Shown here: piece by piece, positions 1-8,787 of the stretch
Layout of the letters: each line of letters opens with the position of its first letter
How positions within the stretch are numbered: the first letter of the stretch is position 1
Assembly: GCA_050486405.1 (NCBI GenBank)
Contig: JBJHDF010000009.1
Location: 1 to 64,000 of the forward strand
Direction of reading: 5' to 3'
Origin: JBJHDF01 sp050486405
GTDB lineage: Bacteria; Pseudomonadota; Gammaproteobacteria; Pseudomonadales; Cellvibrionaceae
Length of the DNA stretch: 64,000 nt
The notes under the pieces: model-generated
Databases searched by the model: none
What the model was told of the DNA's origin: nothing
The model's input: only the letters and a program-made list of their open reading frames with translations
Made by a program: the position numbers and the translations under genes

Positions 1-1553
1 CCGCTGCGCATCAGCGCCACCAGTTCCGGGTGCGCTGTCATCTGCTGCGCCAGCGCCGCCACCCGCCGGGCGGGTTCGGTACTGATAATGCCGGACTCGG
101 CCACCAGCAAGGCATTGTGCAGGTCGCGCCCCTCCTCACCGACCCAGCGCTGACACAAACGGCCGAGAACACCGTGAAAAATCATGGCAAAAAAATCGTT
201 CACCAGGGGCGCGTCCCAGCGCGACAACAAGCGCTCTTCCAACTGCTGGTAATGCGCCACCAGTTCGTCGGCGCGCATACCGGAAAAATCCCGTTGCGCC
301 GAACCCAGTGCCGCGTCCAGGCGCTGATAGAAAGCGCGGATATCCCGGGGCAAACGACGCAGACTTCTTGTCAAGGCAATAACGCTGCCCAGCAAACGCA
401 AACCGTCGCGCATACGTGCCCAGAATGACGCTCTGGGCGGCACCACCAACGGCAGGAATTCCTCGGGCATGGCCTCGCCCACGCCCATCATCTGCTCCAT
501 CAGCGAGCGGTTGACACTGAACCCCGGCAGCATGGCCAGGCAGCGGTACCAGTTGAGCAGGTTGTAATAGATGCGCCCGCGAATCAGGCCCAGCAACTGT
601 TCGAACACCGTGTGGTTGGCGGCAATCACCGGTTCGGGCACGCGCAGCAAACGGCAGAACTCGCGATAGACACCGGCGTACACATAGCGGGCAAAGGAAA
701 AGGTCATGGGCGTGGTGACGCCGCTGTAGCTCTCGGCGATATTGCTGTTGTCCCAGAGGATGGGCGCGCCGTCCGGGTCCGGCAGTTCGCGCAGCGTGGT
801 GACGGGACGGGACTGCAACAACCAGAGGCGCCCGTCCGCCCAGGCCCACTCGATATCCCGGGGGCACTGAAAATGCACTTCCGTATCTGCGGCCAGTTGC
901 GCCGCGGACTGTGCAATGGTCACGGGCACCCGGACCTGCTCCTCGTCGAGCCGCTGGCCGTCGCGATCAAAATGCAGAGTCTCGCCGCTGGTTTCACCGG
1001 ACACCAACGCCTCGCCCAACCCGGCCACGGCCGCCACCACACGCACTCCACGCCGCCCGCTGACCGGGTCGGCACTGAAGGCCACCCCGGCCCACTCGGC
1101 CGGCACCATGCGTTGCACCAGCACCGTGGGCAATGGTCCCGCGCCGTCCAGGCCCCGGTTGCGCCGGTAGGCCAGCACCCGCTCGCTGCGCGCCGAGCGC
1201 CAGACGTCCCGCACCCGATCCAGCACTTCCCCGGCGGGCACCTCCAGATACGACTCCAGTTGTCCGGCAAAGGAATGGGCACTGCCGTCTTCATCGGCGG
1301 CGGACGAACGCACCGCATAGCACCCGTCGCCGCCATCCAGCGCCCGTAGCGCCTCGGCCAGCCCCGCCACCTCGCCGGTGTCCGCCTCCAGCTCCGGCGG
1401 CGCCACCACGGCAAACCAGTCAGGCACCGGAAAACCGTCGGACAGCGCCTGCAGAGCGGCGCCCTTGCCGCCAAGTTGCGAGGGTTGGGCCTGGTCGGGG
1501 AACAGGATTTGGGCCTGGGTTGGGGATTGGGCCTGGGTTGGGGCTTGTTTCAA
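1..1553 (-). CDS. PEP synthase / PPDK-like ATP-grasp protein (C-terminus off the left edge)
   Basis: This open frame runs off the left edge, so only about 517 N-terminal residues are present. Conserved pieces of the PEP synthase/pyruvate phosphate dikinase ATP-binding domain are visible: LGGKGAAL near residue 30, then YAVRSSAADEDGS...SFAGQ, AGVAFSADPVSG, LGEALVSGETSGE, and DIEWAWADGRLWLLQSRPV. A region follows that is typical of the longer PEP/pyruvate-binding-domain proteins (rifampin-phosphotransferase-like), starting ILWDNSNIAESYSGVTTP. The phosphohistidine and PEP-binding domains would lie outside the window. No ATG exists between the upstream in-frame stop and the conserved core. A TTG at 1553-1551 preceded by AAGGA at 1565-1561 is the best start. 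The first residues are a Pro/Gln-rich tail encoded by a short tandem repeat. The family assignment is firm. Whether it makes PEP or phosphorylates another substrate cannot be told. Confidence 0.8.
   Translation of the reverse strand, partial: MKQAPTQAQSPTQAQILFPDQAQPSQLGGKGAALQALSDGFPVPDWFAVVAPPELEADTGEVAGLAEALRALDGGDGCYAVRSSAADEDGSAHSFAGQLESYLEVPAGEVLDRVRDVWRSARSERVLAYRRNRGLDGAGPLPTVLVQRMVPAEWAGVAFSADPVSGRRGVRVVAAVAGLGEALVSGETSGETLHFDRDGQRLDEEQVRVPVTIAQSAAQLAADTEVHFQCPRDIEWAWADGRLWLLQSRPVTTLRELPDPDGAPILWDNSNIAESYSGVTTPMTFSFARYVYAGVYREFCRLLRVPEPVIAANHTVFEQLLGLIRGRIYYNLLNWYRCLAMLPGFSVNRSLMEQMMGVGEAMPEEFLPLVVPPRASFWARMRDGLRLLGSVIALTRSLRRLPRDIRAFYQRLDAALGSAQRDFSGMRADELVAHYQQLEERLLSRWDAPLVNDFFAMIFHGVLGRLCQRWVGEEGRDLHNALLVAESGIISTEPARRVAALAQQMTAHPELVALMRS
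1511..1543. repeat. 15-bp tandem repeat (18-bp period) at start of the PEP-synthase-like gene
   Basis: GGGCCTGGGTTGGGG occurs at 1511-1525 and again at 1529-1543. The 18-bp period is six codons, so the copies encode a repeated PTQAQ-type segment in the N-terminal tail of the minus-strand protein without shifting the frame. Confidence 0.7.
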
Positions 1554-1915
1554 TCGGTTGTCCTTGGCTGGGGATTCCGGTGCCAGACTAAGGGGAGTGC
1601 GTGGATTTCGCAAGGTGGGGCACCATCAACCCCCTATCCCCACCTGGGGAACGCCTGCAGGGACGCAGCCCACTAGAGCAAAGCAGGAGCCAAAGCCGTA
1701 GAGAGCTGGGGAGAGGGCCAACAGGTTGTAATCAGCCGCACCAGTATGTAGCAATTAGACGGCCCAAGATGTTGCAATTGGCCGAACATCGTTGCCTTCA
1801 ATAAGGCAGCACAGAAAATGGTTTTTTGCCACACCGCACAATCGAAACGTGACGCGTTCCTCGGGGCGTGGTATAAAATCCCGTCAGAAAAAAAGACCGT
1901 CCACTCAAGTAGCCA
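1554..1915. other. Intergenic region, divergent genes
   Basis: About 360 bases lie between the PEP-synthase-like gene (minus) and the channel gene (plus). I see no convincing gene. It holds a likely plus-strand promoter near 1849-1877 and an 8-bp inverted repeat (AGGTGGGG 1613-1620, CCCCACCT 1638-1645) with a 17-base loop of unknown meaning. Confidence 0.5.
1849..1877 (+). promoter_or_regulatory. Candidate sigma-70 promoter of the channel gene
   Basis: GTGACG at 1849-1854 (4 of 6 to TTGACA) is 17 bp from TATAAA at 1872-1877. The TG at 1869-1870, one base before it, makes an extended -10. The ATG of the channel gene lies about 40 bases downstream. Confidence 0.45.
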
Positions 1916-2348
1916 ATGTACAAATCACTAAGACGATCACTACATCGCCATCTTGAACCCGGAGCCTGGGGGCTGAAGCTGTCTCCCACAAACCGTCTTA
2001 TTGCTCTGCTGATTGTGCTCGCTTCAGTGGTTGCGGTTCTGGAAACCGAAATCAAAGTTCGCTCACTCTCTCCCATTTTCTTTCAGTACGCCGAAATTCT
2101 TTTCATTACCCTGTTCTCCCTGGAATATATCGCACGCCTGATTGCCGCCGGCGAAGATCCCAGATACGCCGGTTTTGCTGGCAGGCTCCGATATCTGGTG
2201 AGCCGTTGGTCCATCATTGATCTGATTGCCATACTACCCTTTATTCTGACTCTCGGCGGCGTCAATCTTGTGTTTGTTCGGCTGCTGAAGTTTCTGCGTC
2301 TGATCCGAATTCTTCGCCTGGGAAAAATTGGGCAGGCCTGGTCTGTTA
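1916..2348 (+). CDS. Voltage-gated ion (potassium) channel, truncated by scaffold gap
   Basis: The first 144 residues of a six-transmembrane voltage-gated cation channel are present; the rest is lost in the N gap. After a basic amphipathic start (MYKSLRRSLHRHL), hydrophobic segments follow that fit S1 (about 28-43), S2 (about 60-75) and S3 (about 97-112). The S4 voltage sensor has regularly spaced arginines (VRLLKFLRLIRILRLGK, about 120-138). The acidic S2 and S3 residues that partner S4 charges are plausible in EYIARL and IIDLIAILP. The pore helix and selectivity filter would lie in the missing sequence, so potassium selectivity is inferred from the family (bacterial Kv-type). Reading through the Ns into the downstream frame is an artefact and is not supported. 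Confidence 0.8.
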
Positions 2349-2448
2349 NNNNNNNNNNNNNNNNNNNNNNNNNNNNNNNNNNNNNNNNNNNNNNNNNNNN
2401 NNNNNNNNNNNNNNNNNNNNNNNNNNNNNNNNNNNNNNNNNNNNNNNN
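2349..2448. other. Scaffold gap (100 N)
   Basis: Exactly 100 undetermined bases, the usual placeholder for a gap of unknown length. It removes the 3' part of the channel gene and the 5' part of the next gene, so their true spacing is unknown. Confidence 0.99.
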
Positions 2449-3323
2449 TGTGCCGCAAAAATGGGTCCTACATTCGGGAACAGTTGGCGGGCGTGTGCGA
2501 GAATCTCAACCAGGCACTGGACGATATCGCCCGCCTGCACTTGCCAACTCCCTCCCCCACGCGTCACCCCGTATACCATTGTGTGCCCTTTGGTGAAGAT
2601 ACGCCCCCTGTTCCGCTTCAAAAGAGCGCCGGAATCCGGGGCTTTCTCTGGCGCCCCTATCGACGCCGGGTAGAGGAGCAGAACGCTCAACGGCAAAACG
2701 AACATCTGGCCGCGGTTGTCGCCTGGGAACGACGCCGGGACAGGCACAACCAGTCCGAGGCCAAGCGAAAACATTGCCATGAAGTTGAAGTGAACCACTC
2801 CACGGATGTTATGGCGGAAGTGCTATCTGAGCGACTGGAAGCCATCACCTGGCCGCGCGAAACAGCCATTGACTTTGATATCGGCGAAGACGACAGCACC
2901 ATAGCCATTGATATCGATCTTCCAACAGAGGAACAGTTGCCGAATCAGGAATGGCAGGTGCACGGTCGACAGTTCCGACTGACCAGCAAACCCTTCAGCG
3001 CCACTCGACTGAGGCAACTTTACCGCGACTATGTGCATTCCACCGCATTCAGGGTAACCGGGGAGATTTTTGCGTGTCTGCCAACGGTTGAAAAGGCGCT
3101 GGTGTCCGGTTACACCCAGGGTGTAAATAAAGGTACCGGCGATACTGAAGATCAGTACCTGTACAGCGCAATTATCTCCCGCGAGCAATGGATGCAGATC
3201 AATTTCGATCAACTGTCTAGGCTGGATCCGGTTGCAAGCCTTGAATTGTTTGAGCTGCGGCGCACCATGACCAAAACTGGAGTGTTCAGAGCTGTAGAAC
3301 CATTTAGTGAAGTAAACCTGTAA
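2449..3323 (+). CDS. DUF4236-like protein, C-terminal part only
   Basis: The frame is open from the gap to TAA at 3321-3323 (about 291 residues); the start lies in the gap. The visible part begins with a helical charged stretch (RVEEQNAQRQNE...AAVVAWERRRDR, consistent with a coiled coil). A compact domain follows, with LEAITWPRETAIDFDIGEDDS, VDLP-like IDIDLPTEEQLP, FRVTGEIFACLPTVE and a conserved-looking tail RRTMTKTGVFRAVEPF. From memory this resembles the long C-terminal region of proteins whose N-terminus is a DUF4236 domain. The DUF4236 part itself is not visible, so the assignment is tentative. No transmembrane segment is seen in this fragment and no function is known to me. Confidence 0.55.
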
Positions 3324-3353
3324 AATCCTCAACATCTTAAAAATTCGGGAAAT

Positions 3354-3851
3354 ATGACCATTCACCTTGTACTCGAAAAGGATATTCGCTCCGCATCACG
3401 GGCGCTGGTATCAGCGCTCTCCGGCGAGATCACGGCAGCTATCCCCTCGGCTCGAGTCGAGGAAATCGGGTCAACCGCAATACCCGGCTCGCTAACCAAA
3501 GGCGATGTGGATCTGGCCGTTTTCGTCGATCAGGCAGACTTTGTGGATGCAGCAGCCGCGCTCGGCGACCGGTATCAAGTCAACGATATGGAGGACATCG
3601 CATTCTTCGCCAGCTTCAAAGGGATGCGGGGCGGCTTGGAGTTTGGTATCCAGTTGAACACACCGCAGGTGGTGACTTTCAGATTCCTGGAATTCCGGGA
3701 TGCACTGCGCGCGTCTCCGGATTTGGTGGACGATTACAACCACGTCAAGGAGCAAGCGCGCGCCCTGCCCCCGGATGACTACCGCGCCAGAAAGAACGAG
3801 TTTATTGAAAAGGTGCTGAACCGCCAGGCAGTTACAGGCGCCAAGCCATAA
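3354..3851 (+). CDS. GrpB/UPF0157-family nucleotidyltransferase-fold protein
   Basis: A 165-residue protein. The segment EEIGSTAIPGSLTKGDVDLAV (about 36-56) carries the GS-x(8)-K-x-D-x-D-like signature of the GrpB/UPF0157 family, a nucleotidyltransferase-fold group. The aspartates in KGDVDL would bind metal. The length fits the family (about 160-180). The C-terminal YN-x-K...A, then YRARKNEFIEKVL, is also typical. Despite the name, GrpB-family proteins have no established connection with GrpE, and the substrate is unknown. The gene starts at ATG 3354, 30 bases after the preceding gene. It may be co-transcribed with that gene. Confidence 0.8.
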   Translation: MTIHLVLEKDIRSASRALVSALSGEITAAIPSARVEEIGSTAIPGSLTKGDVDLAVFVDQADFVDAAAALGDRYQVNDMEDIAFFASFKGMRGGLEFGIQLNTPQVVTFRFLEFRDALRASPDLVDDYNHVKEQARALPPDDYRARKNEFIEKVLNRQAVTGAKP

Positions 3852-3997
3852 CAATTGAGCCCAGGCTGAGACCTGGCGCACCTGACTCCTGCAACGCCCA
3901 TTTTGAGTCCATTTTCTCGACAAAAGGCACATAAACGAGGAGAAATGTGACATTCTCCCCTATATTTTGTGATATTTGCACGCCTAAAGATGGCGCG

Positions 3998-4011
3998 TGA
4001 CAACGTTGTCC
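3998..4011. promoter_or_regulatory. NagR-type operator upstream of the chitinase
   Basis: TGACAACGTTGTCC contains the perfect 12-bp palindrome GACAACGTTGTC (3999-4010). The identical core occurs upstream of the TonB receptor, nagX and GH16 genes. It matches the NagR (LacI family) consensus AATGACARCGYTGTCATT that I recall from published GlcNAc regulon work. It lies about 130 bases before the chitinase ATG. A well-spaced -10 is not obvious here. Confidence 0.75.
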
Positions 4012-4027
4012 TGTTATGCTTGCCGTT

Positions 4028-4081
4028 CTATTGCCGTGTGGTAGGTAATCTGCCGTAGGGACGCACGGCTGCTGGCAATAG
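4028..4081 (+). other. Possible stem-loop in the chitinase 5' leader
   Basis: CTATTGCC (4028-4035) is fully complementary to GGCAATAG (4074-4081), closing a 38-base internal region. A second small hairpin, CCTTATT/AATAAGG, lies just downstream around 4087-4105. The leader between operator and ATG is therefore probably structured. I could not match it to a riboswitch class. Confidence 0.3.
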
Positions 4082-4138
4082 CACATCCTTATTGAGCAAA
4101 TAAGGCGTTCTTAAAGCAATAACAGGGGAAAATCCCAC

Positions 4139-5860
4139 ATGACTAAACTCTCATCCTTTGTACTAAGTGTGATGGCAGGCGCGCTTTGGTCATCGAGTGT
4201 GATGGCCTACGACTGTAGTAATCTCCCCGCCTACAACGGCGGCAATATCAGCACCGGTGCTTCGGTGCAGCACAACAACAGCGGCTATCAGTGCGACGTT
4301 GGCGGCTGGTGCTCCCAAGGCGGCCCTTATGAGCCGGGTGTTGGCTGGGCCTGGGAATACGCTTGGACAGACCTGGGCCAGTGTGACAACGGCAGTTCAT
4401 CGAGTGGCGGCTCATCAAGCGGTGGCTCGTCGAACGGTGGCTCGTCAAGTGGTGGATCATCGAACGGCGGCTCCTCGAATGGTGGCTCATCGGGCGGCAG
4501 CTCGGGTGGCACCGCCGGCTGCGAGGGCTTGTCCGTCTGGTCCAGCAGCACCGTCTATCACGGTACCGACCTGGTTCAATACAGCGGCGTGCGCTACGAA
4601 GCCCAGTGGTGGACCCAGGGCGAAAATCCCAGCCAGTCTGGACAATGGGGCGTATGGCGCAGCCAGGGCTCTTGCGATACCTCTGGTTCCAGCTCTGGCT
4701 CCGGTTCCAGCTCGGGCACCAGTTCCGGCTCCAGCTCGGGTGCCAGCTCTGGCTCCAGTTCCGGCTCCAGTTCCGGTGGTCCGGACGGTCGTCGCTATGT
4801 GGTATACGCCAGCACCTGGAATACCAGCATCTACGACCTGGATGTCAATTACATCCCCAACTACATCACCCATTTGAACCTGTCGTTTGTACGTCCGGAC
4901 ACCGCCTATCAAGCCGGGTCCCTGGCGTTTGACCAGGCAGTCACCGGCTTTGAGTTTGTCGAAGGTGCCACCGGCTTTACCGGGCAAAACACCTTCTCCG
5001 CTCAGGAGGCCCAGGACCTGATCGACAAAATCGCCGCACTGAATGCCCGCGGCACTAAGGTGTGGCTGTCGGTGGGCGGTTGGTCCTACAGTCAGGGCAC
5101 CGCGTGGCAAGACTTTAGCGCCTCCAGCCTGGTTGATCTGGCACTGGATCTGGGCGCAGCCGGTATCGACATCGACTGGGAGGCCAGCGGTTCGAACTGC
5201 AACAAAGGGCCTGCAGAAACCTTCAGCTGCACCGGCGATGCCGAAGTGGAAGGTGTGCTGGTAAGCCTGTACAACGAAATCAACGCGCGCAATGTGGACA
5301 TTGGTATTTCCGCAGCGGGTTGGTCTACCGGCGCTTACTACGTACAGGGAACGCCCTTCGAAGAAGGCAAGGTACAGTGGGGTTCACCCTTTGGCGGCAC
5401 CATGTACAACGTGGTGAAAAACCATGGCGACAAGCTGAAGTTCCTCAACCTGATGTCCTACGACGGCGGCGAATACTACGATCCTCGCGAAGGCTTCGCC
5501 TCCTACCGCGCCATTTATGACGGTCCCATCAATATGGGTATGCAGATTGCGCCCGAGGGATCCGGTGGTGCGGTCTTGACCATCAACTCACCGGCGGGCG
5601 TACAGTGGGACACCAATTTCCTGAACGGAATCAACGACATTTCCACCGATTACTACAACGTGGAAACCATGGTTGAATTCGTCAAGAATTGGGGGCAGCC
5701 CAACGACGGCTTTATGTTGTGGCAACTTTGGAAACAGCGGGTGCATCTGCCGGCACCGGCCGGCGCCGCCACCGAGAACTCGGCGGGTCAATATGTTTGC
5801 AACAACCTGCCGCTGGCCCGTGATTGTAACCAGACCATCCCCTCTCTGCCCAAATTGTAA
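4139..5860 (+). CDS. Secreted GH18 chitinase with two chitin-binding modules
   Basis: A 573-residue secreted endochitinase-type enzyme that hydrolyses chitin. A Sec signal peptide ends near VMA|YDC (residue 23). A cysteine-bounded chitin-binding module follows at about 24-82 (GWCSQGGPYEPG...AWEYAWTDLGQC). Next come a Gly/Ser linker at 84-125, a CBM5-type module at 128-179 (aromatic WWTQGENP motif) and a polyserine linker at 182-214. The GH18 barrel runs from about 219 to the end. The catalytic strand reads AGIDIDWE with the acid Glu348, Asp344 and Asp346 present. The first Asp of the usual DxxDxDxE is Ala341. LSVGGW and the late MSYD motif are also present. The start is ATG 4139 with AGGGG ten bases upstream. 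Expression is probably under NagR through the operator at 3998-4011. Confidence 0.93.
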   Translation: MTKLSSFVLSVMAGALWSSSVMAYDCSNLPAYNGGNISTGASVQHNNSGYQCDVGGWCSQGGPYEPGVGWAWEYAWTDLGQCDNGSSSSGGSSSGGSSNGGSSSGGSSNGGSSNGGSSGGSSGGTAGCEGLSVWSSSTVYHGTDLVQYSGVRYEAQWWTQGENPSQSGQWGVWRSQGSCDTSGSSSGSGSSSGTSSGSSSGASSGSSSGSSSGGPDGRRYVVYASTWNTSIYDLDVNYIPNYITHLNLSFVRPDTAYQAGSLAFDQAVTGFEFVEGATGFTGQNTFSAQEAQDLIDKIAALNARGTKVWLSVGGWSYSQGTAWQDFSASSLVDLALDLGAAGIDIDWEASGSNCNKGPAETFSCTGDAEVEGVLVSLYNEINARNVDIGISAAGWSTGAYYVQGTPFEEGKVQWGSPFGGTMYNVVKNHGDKLKFLNLMSYDGGEYYDPREGFASYRAIYDGPINMGMQIAPEGSGGAVLTINSPAGVQWDTNFLNGINDISTDYYNVETMVEFVKNWGQPNDGFMLWQLWKQRVHLPAPAGAATENSAGQYVCNNLPLARDCNQTIPSLPKL

Positions 5861-5870
5861 TCTTGTAATC

Positions 5871-5906
5871 GCTGCGCTCGCGGGGTAACTCCCCTGCGGG
5901 CGCAGC
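5871..5906 (+). terminator. Hairpin after the chitinase gene
   Basis: GCTGCGC (5871-5877) pairs with GCGCAGC (5900-5906), and inside it GGGG pairs with CCCC around the loop TAACT. It begins ten bases after the chitinase stop. There is no T-run, so it may act as a weak terminator or as 3'-end protection. Confidence 0.4.
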
Positions 5907-6057
5907 CCAAGTTCGAACCAGACAGTCAATCGCCCCTCTGGTCGCATTTTGATCCCCTCTTGTCTCAAACAGACCCACGAACTCGCGTCCCATATGGACT
6001 CGGCACAAACGGTTCCTCTAGCATAGCGCACATCCGCCCTACCAATTGAGTGCTCTC

Positions 6058-7425
6058 ATGTCGCTATTTGCTTATCTGAATGCCATCCGTGCAAACCGGC
6101 CCACAGTACTGCTGTTGGCGGCCGCCATAACATTGACCGCCTGCGGCGGCAGCTCCTCGTCCGACGACACTACTCCGCAGCCTGACCCGCCGGACACGTC
6201 CGATCCACCGGATACGTCCGAGCCACCGTTCGCGGACGACGGACGCGGCGACCAACTGCAAAAGAGTCACAAGCGCGGCCTGAGCTATGGACACCACTCA
6301 CCCAACGATCTGGTGGCCATGCAGGGCCGGGTCAGTTGGTGGTACAACTGGCATATCACGCCCGAACCTGCCGTGATCCATGTTTACCAGGAGTACGACT
6401 TTGAATTTGTACCCATGGCCTGGAACGCGCAATTTAACGAAAACAATCTGCGTAACTTTTTGAACAACAACCCGGATGTAAAATATCTGCTGGGCTTTAA
6501 CGAACCCAACTTCGCCTCGCAAGCCAATATGACGCCGGCCGAGGCGGCGGCTGCCTGGCCCGCCCTGGAGGCCATTGCGCAGGAGTACGACTTGAAACTG
6601 GTGGCTCCGGCCATCAACTTCAGCCCCGGCGATGTGGACATTCCCGGCACCGATGACAATTGGGACCCCTGGAAGTACCTGGACGCATTTTTTGACGCCT
6701 GCACAGACTGCCAGGTGGACTTTATCGCCGTGCATTCCTATATGAAATACGCCGGTGCGTTTGAATGGTTTATTGGTGAATTTGAGCGCTACGGGCTGCC
6801 CATCTGGGTCACCGAGTGGGCTTCCTGGGATGAGGGCGGCCCCGACAATGTCAACGATCAGATGGACTATCTGGCCGACACGGTGCGCTGGCTGGAAGCC
6901 AACCCCAATGTTTATCGGTATTCGTGGTTTATCGGTCGCGGCGACGGGCCCGACAACTTTCCCTATATCGACATATTGGCGGACGACGGTGAACTGAGCC
7001 CTCTCGGTGGACTCTACACGGAAATTCCTGCGGCGGACTTTCGCTACTATCTGCCAGCCAGAATTCCCGCCCAGGGCGCTCACCGCCAAAGTGACTTCAG
7101 ACACCAGCCCACCCAGGACAGTTCGGGCTACGTGAATTTGATACCGGCCAACACCAGTGCCTGGGCCGAATACGATATCGTTGTTGAAGAGGCTGGCAGC
7201 TATCGTCTTGATCTGCGCCTGGCCAGTGACCTCGCCGACCGGCAAATCAATGTCCTGCTCAATGGCGCGCCGCTGCTTACCCAGGAGCAAATCCACACAG
7301 GTGGAACCCAAGCCTGGCAGACCTTTGGCGGCGAAGTCGATCTAACTGCTGGGGAGCACACCCTGCGCATCGAAGCCGCCACTACCGGTGTCGGCATCAA
7401 CTGGGTGCAGATATCTAGTCCATGA
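6058..7425 (+). CDS. GH128 endo-beta-1,3-glucanase lipoprotein with CBM6-like module
   Basis: A 455-residue predicted lipoprotein. A hydrophobic signal ends in the lipobox LTAC, followed by a Ser/Asp/Pro linker. The catalytic region (about 75-330) matches the GH128 glycosyl-hydrolase catalytic core: SWWYNW, VPMAW, the general acid Glu149 in GFNEPN and the nucleophile Glu253 in WVTEWASW. GH128 enzymes cleave beta-1,3-glucans such as laminarin. The C-terminal part (about 345-455) has the beta-sandwich pattern of a CBM6-type module (WAEYDIVVEEAGSYRLDLR...GINWVQI). ATG 6058 is preferred over an in-frame TTG at 6046. The stop overlaps the convergent dctM stop region by 11 bp. Outer-membrane attachment is inferred. 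Confidence 0.85.
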   Translation: MSLFAYLNAIRANRPTVLLLAAAITLTACGGSSSSDDTTPQPDPPDTSDPPDTSEPPFADDGRGDQLQKSHKRGLSYGHHSPNDLVAMQGRVSWWYNWHITPEPAVIHVYQEYDFEFVPMAWNAQFNENNLRNFLNNNPDVKYLLGFNEPNFASQANMTPAEAAAAWPALEAIAQEYDLKLVAPAINFSPGDVDIPGTDDNWDPWKYLDAFFDACTDCQVDFIAVHSYMKYAGAFEWFIGEFERYGLPIWVTEWASWDEGGPDNVNDQMDYLADTVRWLEANPNVYRYSWFIGRGDGPDNFPYIDILADDGELSPLGGLYTEIPAADFRYYLPARIPAQGAHRQSDFRHQPTQDSSGYVNLIPANTSAWAEYDIVVEEAGSYRLDLRLASDLADRQINVLLNGAPLLTQEQIHTGGTQAWQTFGGEVDLTAGEHTLRIEAATTGVGINWVQISSP

Positions 7426-8785
7426 GCATACGCGGCAGCCAAAGGGCGATATCTGGCCAGGCGATCACCAGACCCAGGCCGACCAGTTGCAGCACTACAA
7501 AGGGAACAATACCGCGGTAGATGTGCTGCAACTTGACGGCCGCTTTGGCGGTGCCCTTCATATAGAACAGGGCAGCGCCAAAGGGTGGTGTAAGAAACGA
7601 CGTTTGCAAATTAATCGCCACCAGGATGGCGAACCAGTACAGCAACTCCGTGTCTGCCACATGTCCGGAAAAATCCAGTTGCGCGACAATGGGCGCAAAC
7701 ACCGGCAACACAATCAAGGTGATTTCTATCCAGTCGAAAAAGAAGCCCAGCAGGAAAATGCCGACCATAATAATCATCAGCAAGCCCCAGGGGCCAAGGC
7801 CGGTGGCATTCATCAGCTCGATAATCAGATCTTCACCCCAAAGCGCGCGGAACACAAAGGCGAAGGCCGTGGCACCGAATATGATCAGGAAAATCATCGA
7901 AGTGGTCAGCGCCGAGCTTTGACAGGTTTCACTCAGCACCTTGCGGGACAGCTTGCCTTTTACAGCCGCCAATAGCAGTGCGCCGAAGGCACCGATGCCC
8001 GCCGCTTCGGTTGGTGTTGCCCAGCCACCGAATATGGACCCGAGCACCAGGCCGATCAAAAAGACCGGTGGCACAAAACCCTTGAGCAACAGCACATAGA
8101 TTTTTTTGCCCTGCAAAGTGCTTTCGTCTATCTGCAGTGGCGGCGCCAACTGCGGTTTTAATCTGGTCACCGCAAAGATATAGGTGAGGTACAAAAACGC
8201 CAGCATCAGACCCGGCAGAACGGCGCCGGTAAACAGATTGCCAACCGAAATGGTAAGCAAATCCGCCATGACCACCAACATGATGGACGGCGGCAATAGA
8301 ATACCCAGAGTGGCGGATGCTGCTATGGAACCGGTAGCCAGTTCGGGGGCATAGCGACGGCTCAGCATGGTGGGCAATGCCATTACCGTCATCATCACCA
8401 CCGAGGCGCCGATGATCCCAGTGGTCGCGGCCATGATGGTGCCCATCAGGGTTACCGCGAGTGCCAGGCTGCCGGGTGCCCGGCGCAGCAGAATCTGCAA
8501 CAGATCCAACAGGTCATTGGCGACGCGACTGCGCTCGAGCATATTGCCCATAAAAATAAAACAGGGAATCGCCACCAGCACGAGATTTTCCGCACTGCTC
8601 TGCCAGGCGCGTTCGACAAACAGATAGAGCTCCGGCACCACCATCAGGTCGAGACAGATTCCGAGGATGGCAAACAGCAGCGCCGTACCGCCGAGCACAT
8701 AGCCCACCGGCAGACCGGTAAACAACAATATGGCCAGCACCGGGAACATGTACAGGGCCAGGTATTCTTGGAAATGAGCAAACAC
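7415..8785 (-). CDS. dctM: TRAP transporter large permease (DctM)
   Basis: A 456-residue, highly hydrophobic protein with roughly twelve transmembrane segments, fitting the DctM/TRAP large permease. The family signatures are the N-terminal LLFTGLPVGYVLGG, the AIPCFIFMGNMLE segment and GIIGASVVMMTVMALP. The protein carries sodium-coupled import of an acid delivered by the periplasmic protein DctP. The start is GTG 8785, with GGAAG overlapping the dctQ stop. The order dctP-dctQ-dctM is compact, which points to one operon. The substrate is unknown. The neighbouring dehydrogenases and the FAH-family hydrolase suggest an organic or sugar acid. Confidence 0.92.
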   Translation of the reverse strand: MFAHFQEYLALYMFPVLAILLFTGLPVGYVLGGTALLFAILGICLDLMVVPELYLFVERAWQSSAENLVLVAIPCFIFMGNMLERSRVANDLLDLLQILLRRAPGSLALAVTLMGTIMAATTGIIGASVVMMTVMALPTMLSRRYAPELATGSIAASATLGILLPPSIMLVVMADLLTISVGNLFTGAVLPGLMLAFLYLTYIFAVTRLKPQLAPPLQIDESTLQGKKIYVLLLKGFVPPVFLIGLVLGSIFGGWATPTEAAGIGAFGALLLAAVKGKLSRKVLSETCQSSALTTSMIFLIIFGATAFAFVFRALWGEDLIIELMNATGLGPWGLLMIIMVGIFLLGFFFDWIEITLIVLPVFAPIVAQLDFSGHVADTELLYWFAILVAINLQTSFLTPPFGAALFYMKGTAKAAVKLQHIYRGIVPFVVLQLVGLGLVIAWPDIALWLPRMLMD

Positions 8786-8787
8786 GG

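Noticed and set aside
136..1474. Minus-strand frames at 136-867 and 920-1474 as genes
   Set aside because: They are in the wrong frame. The correct minus-strand frame is open from 1553 to the edge and shows the PEP-synthase ATP-binding motifs.
1916..2596. Channel protein fused through the N gap to downstream sequence
   Set aside because: The 100 Ns are a placeholder of unknown length, so the reading frame after the gap cannot be linked to the channel.
4028..4110. c-di-GMP (GEMM-I) riboswitch in the chitinase leader
   Set aside because: Short similarities such as GGGACGCA and GGTAGGTA are present but in the wrong order, and the conserved core with its tetraloop receptor is missing.
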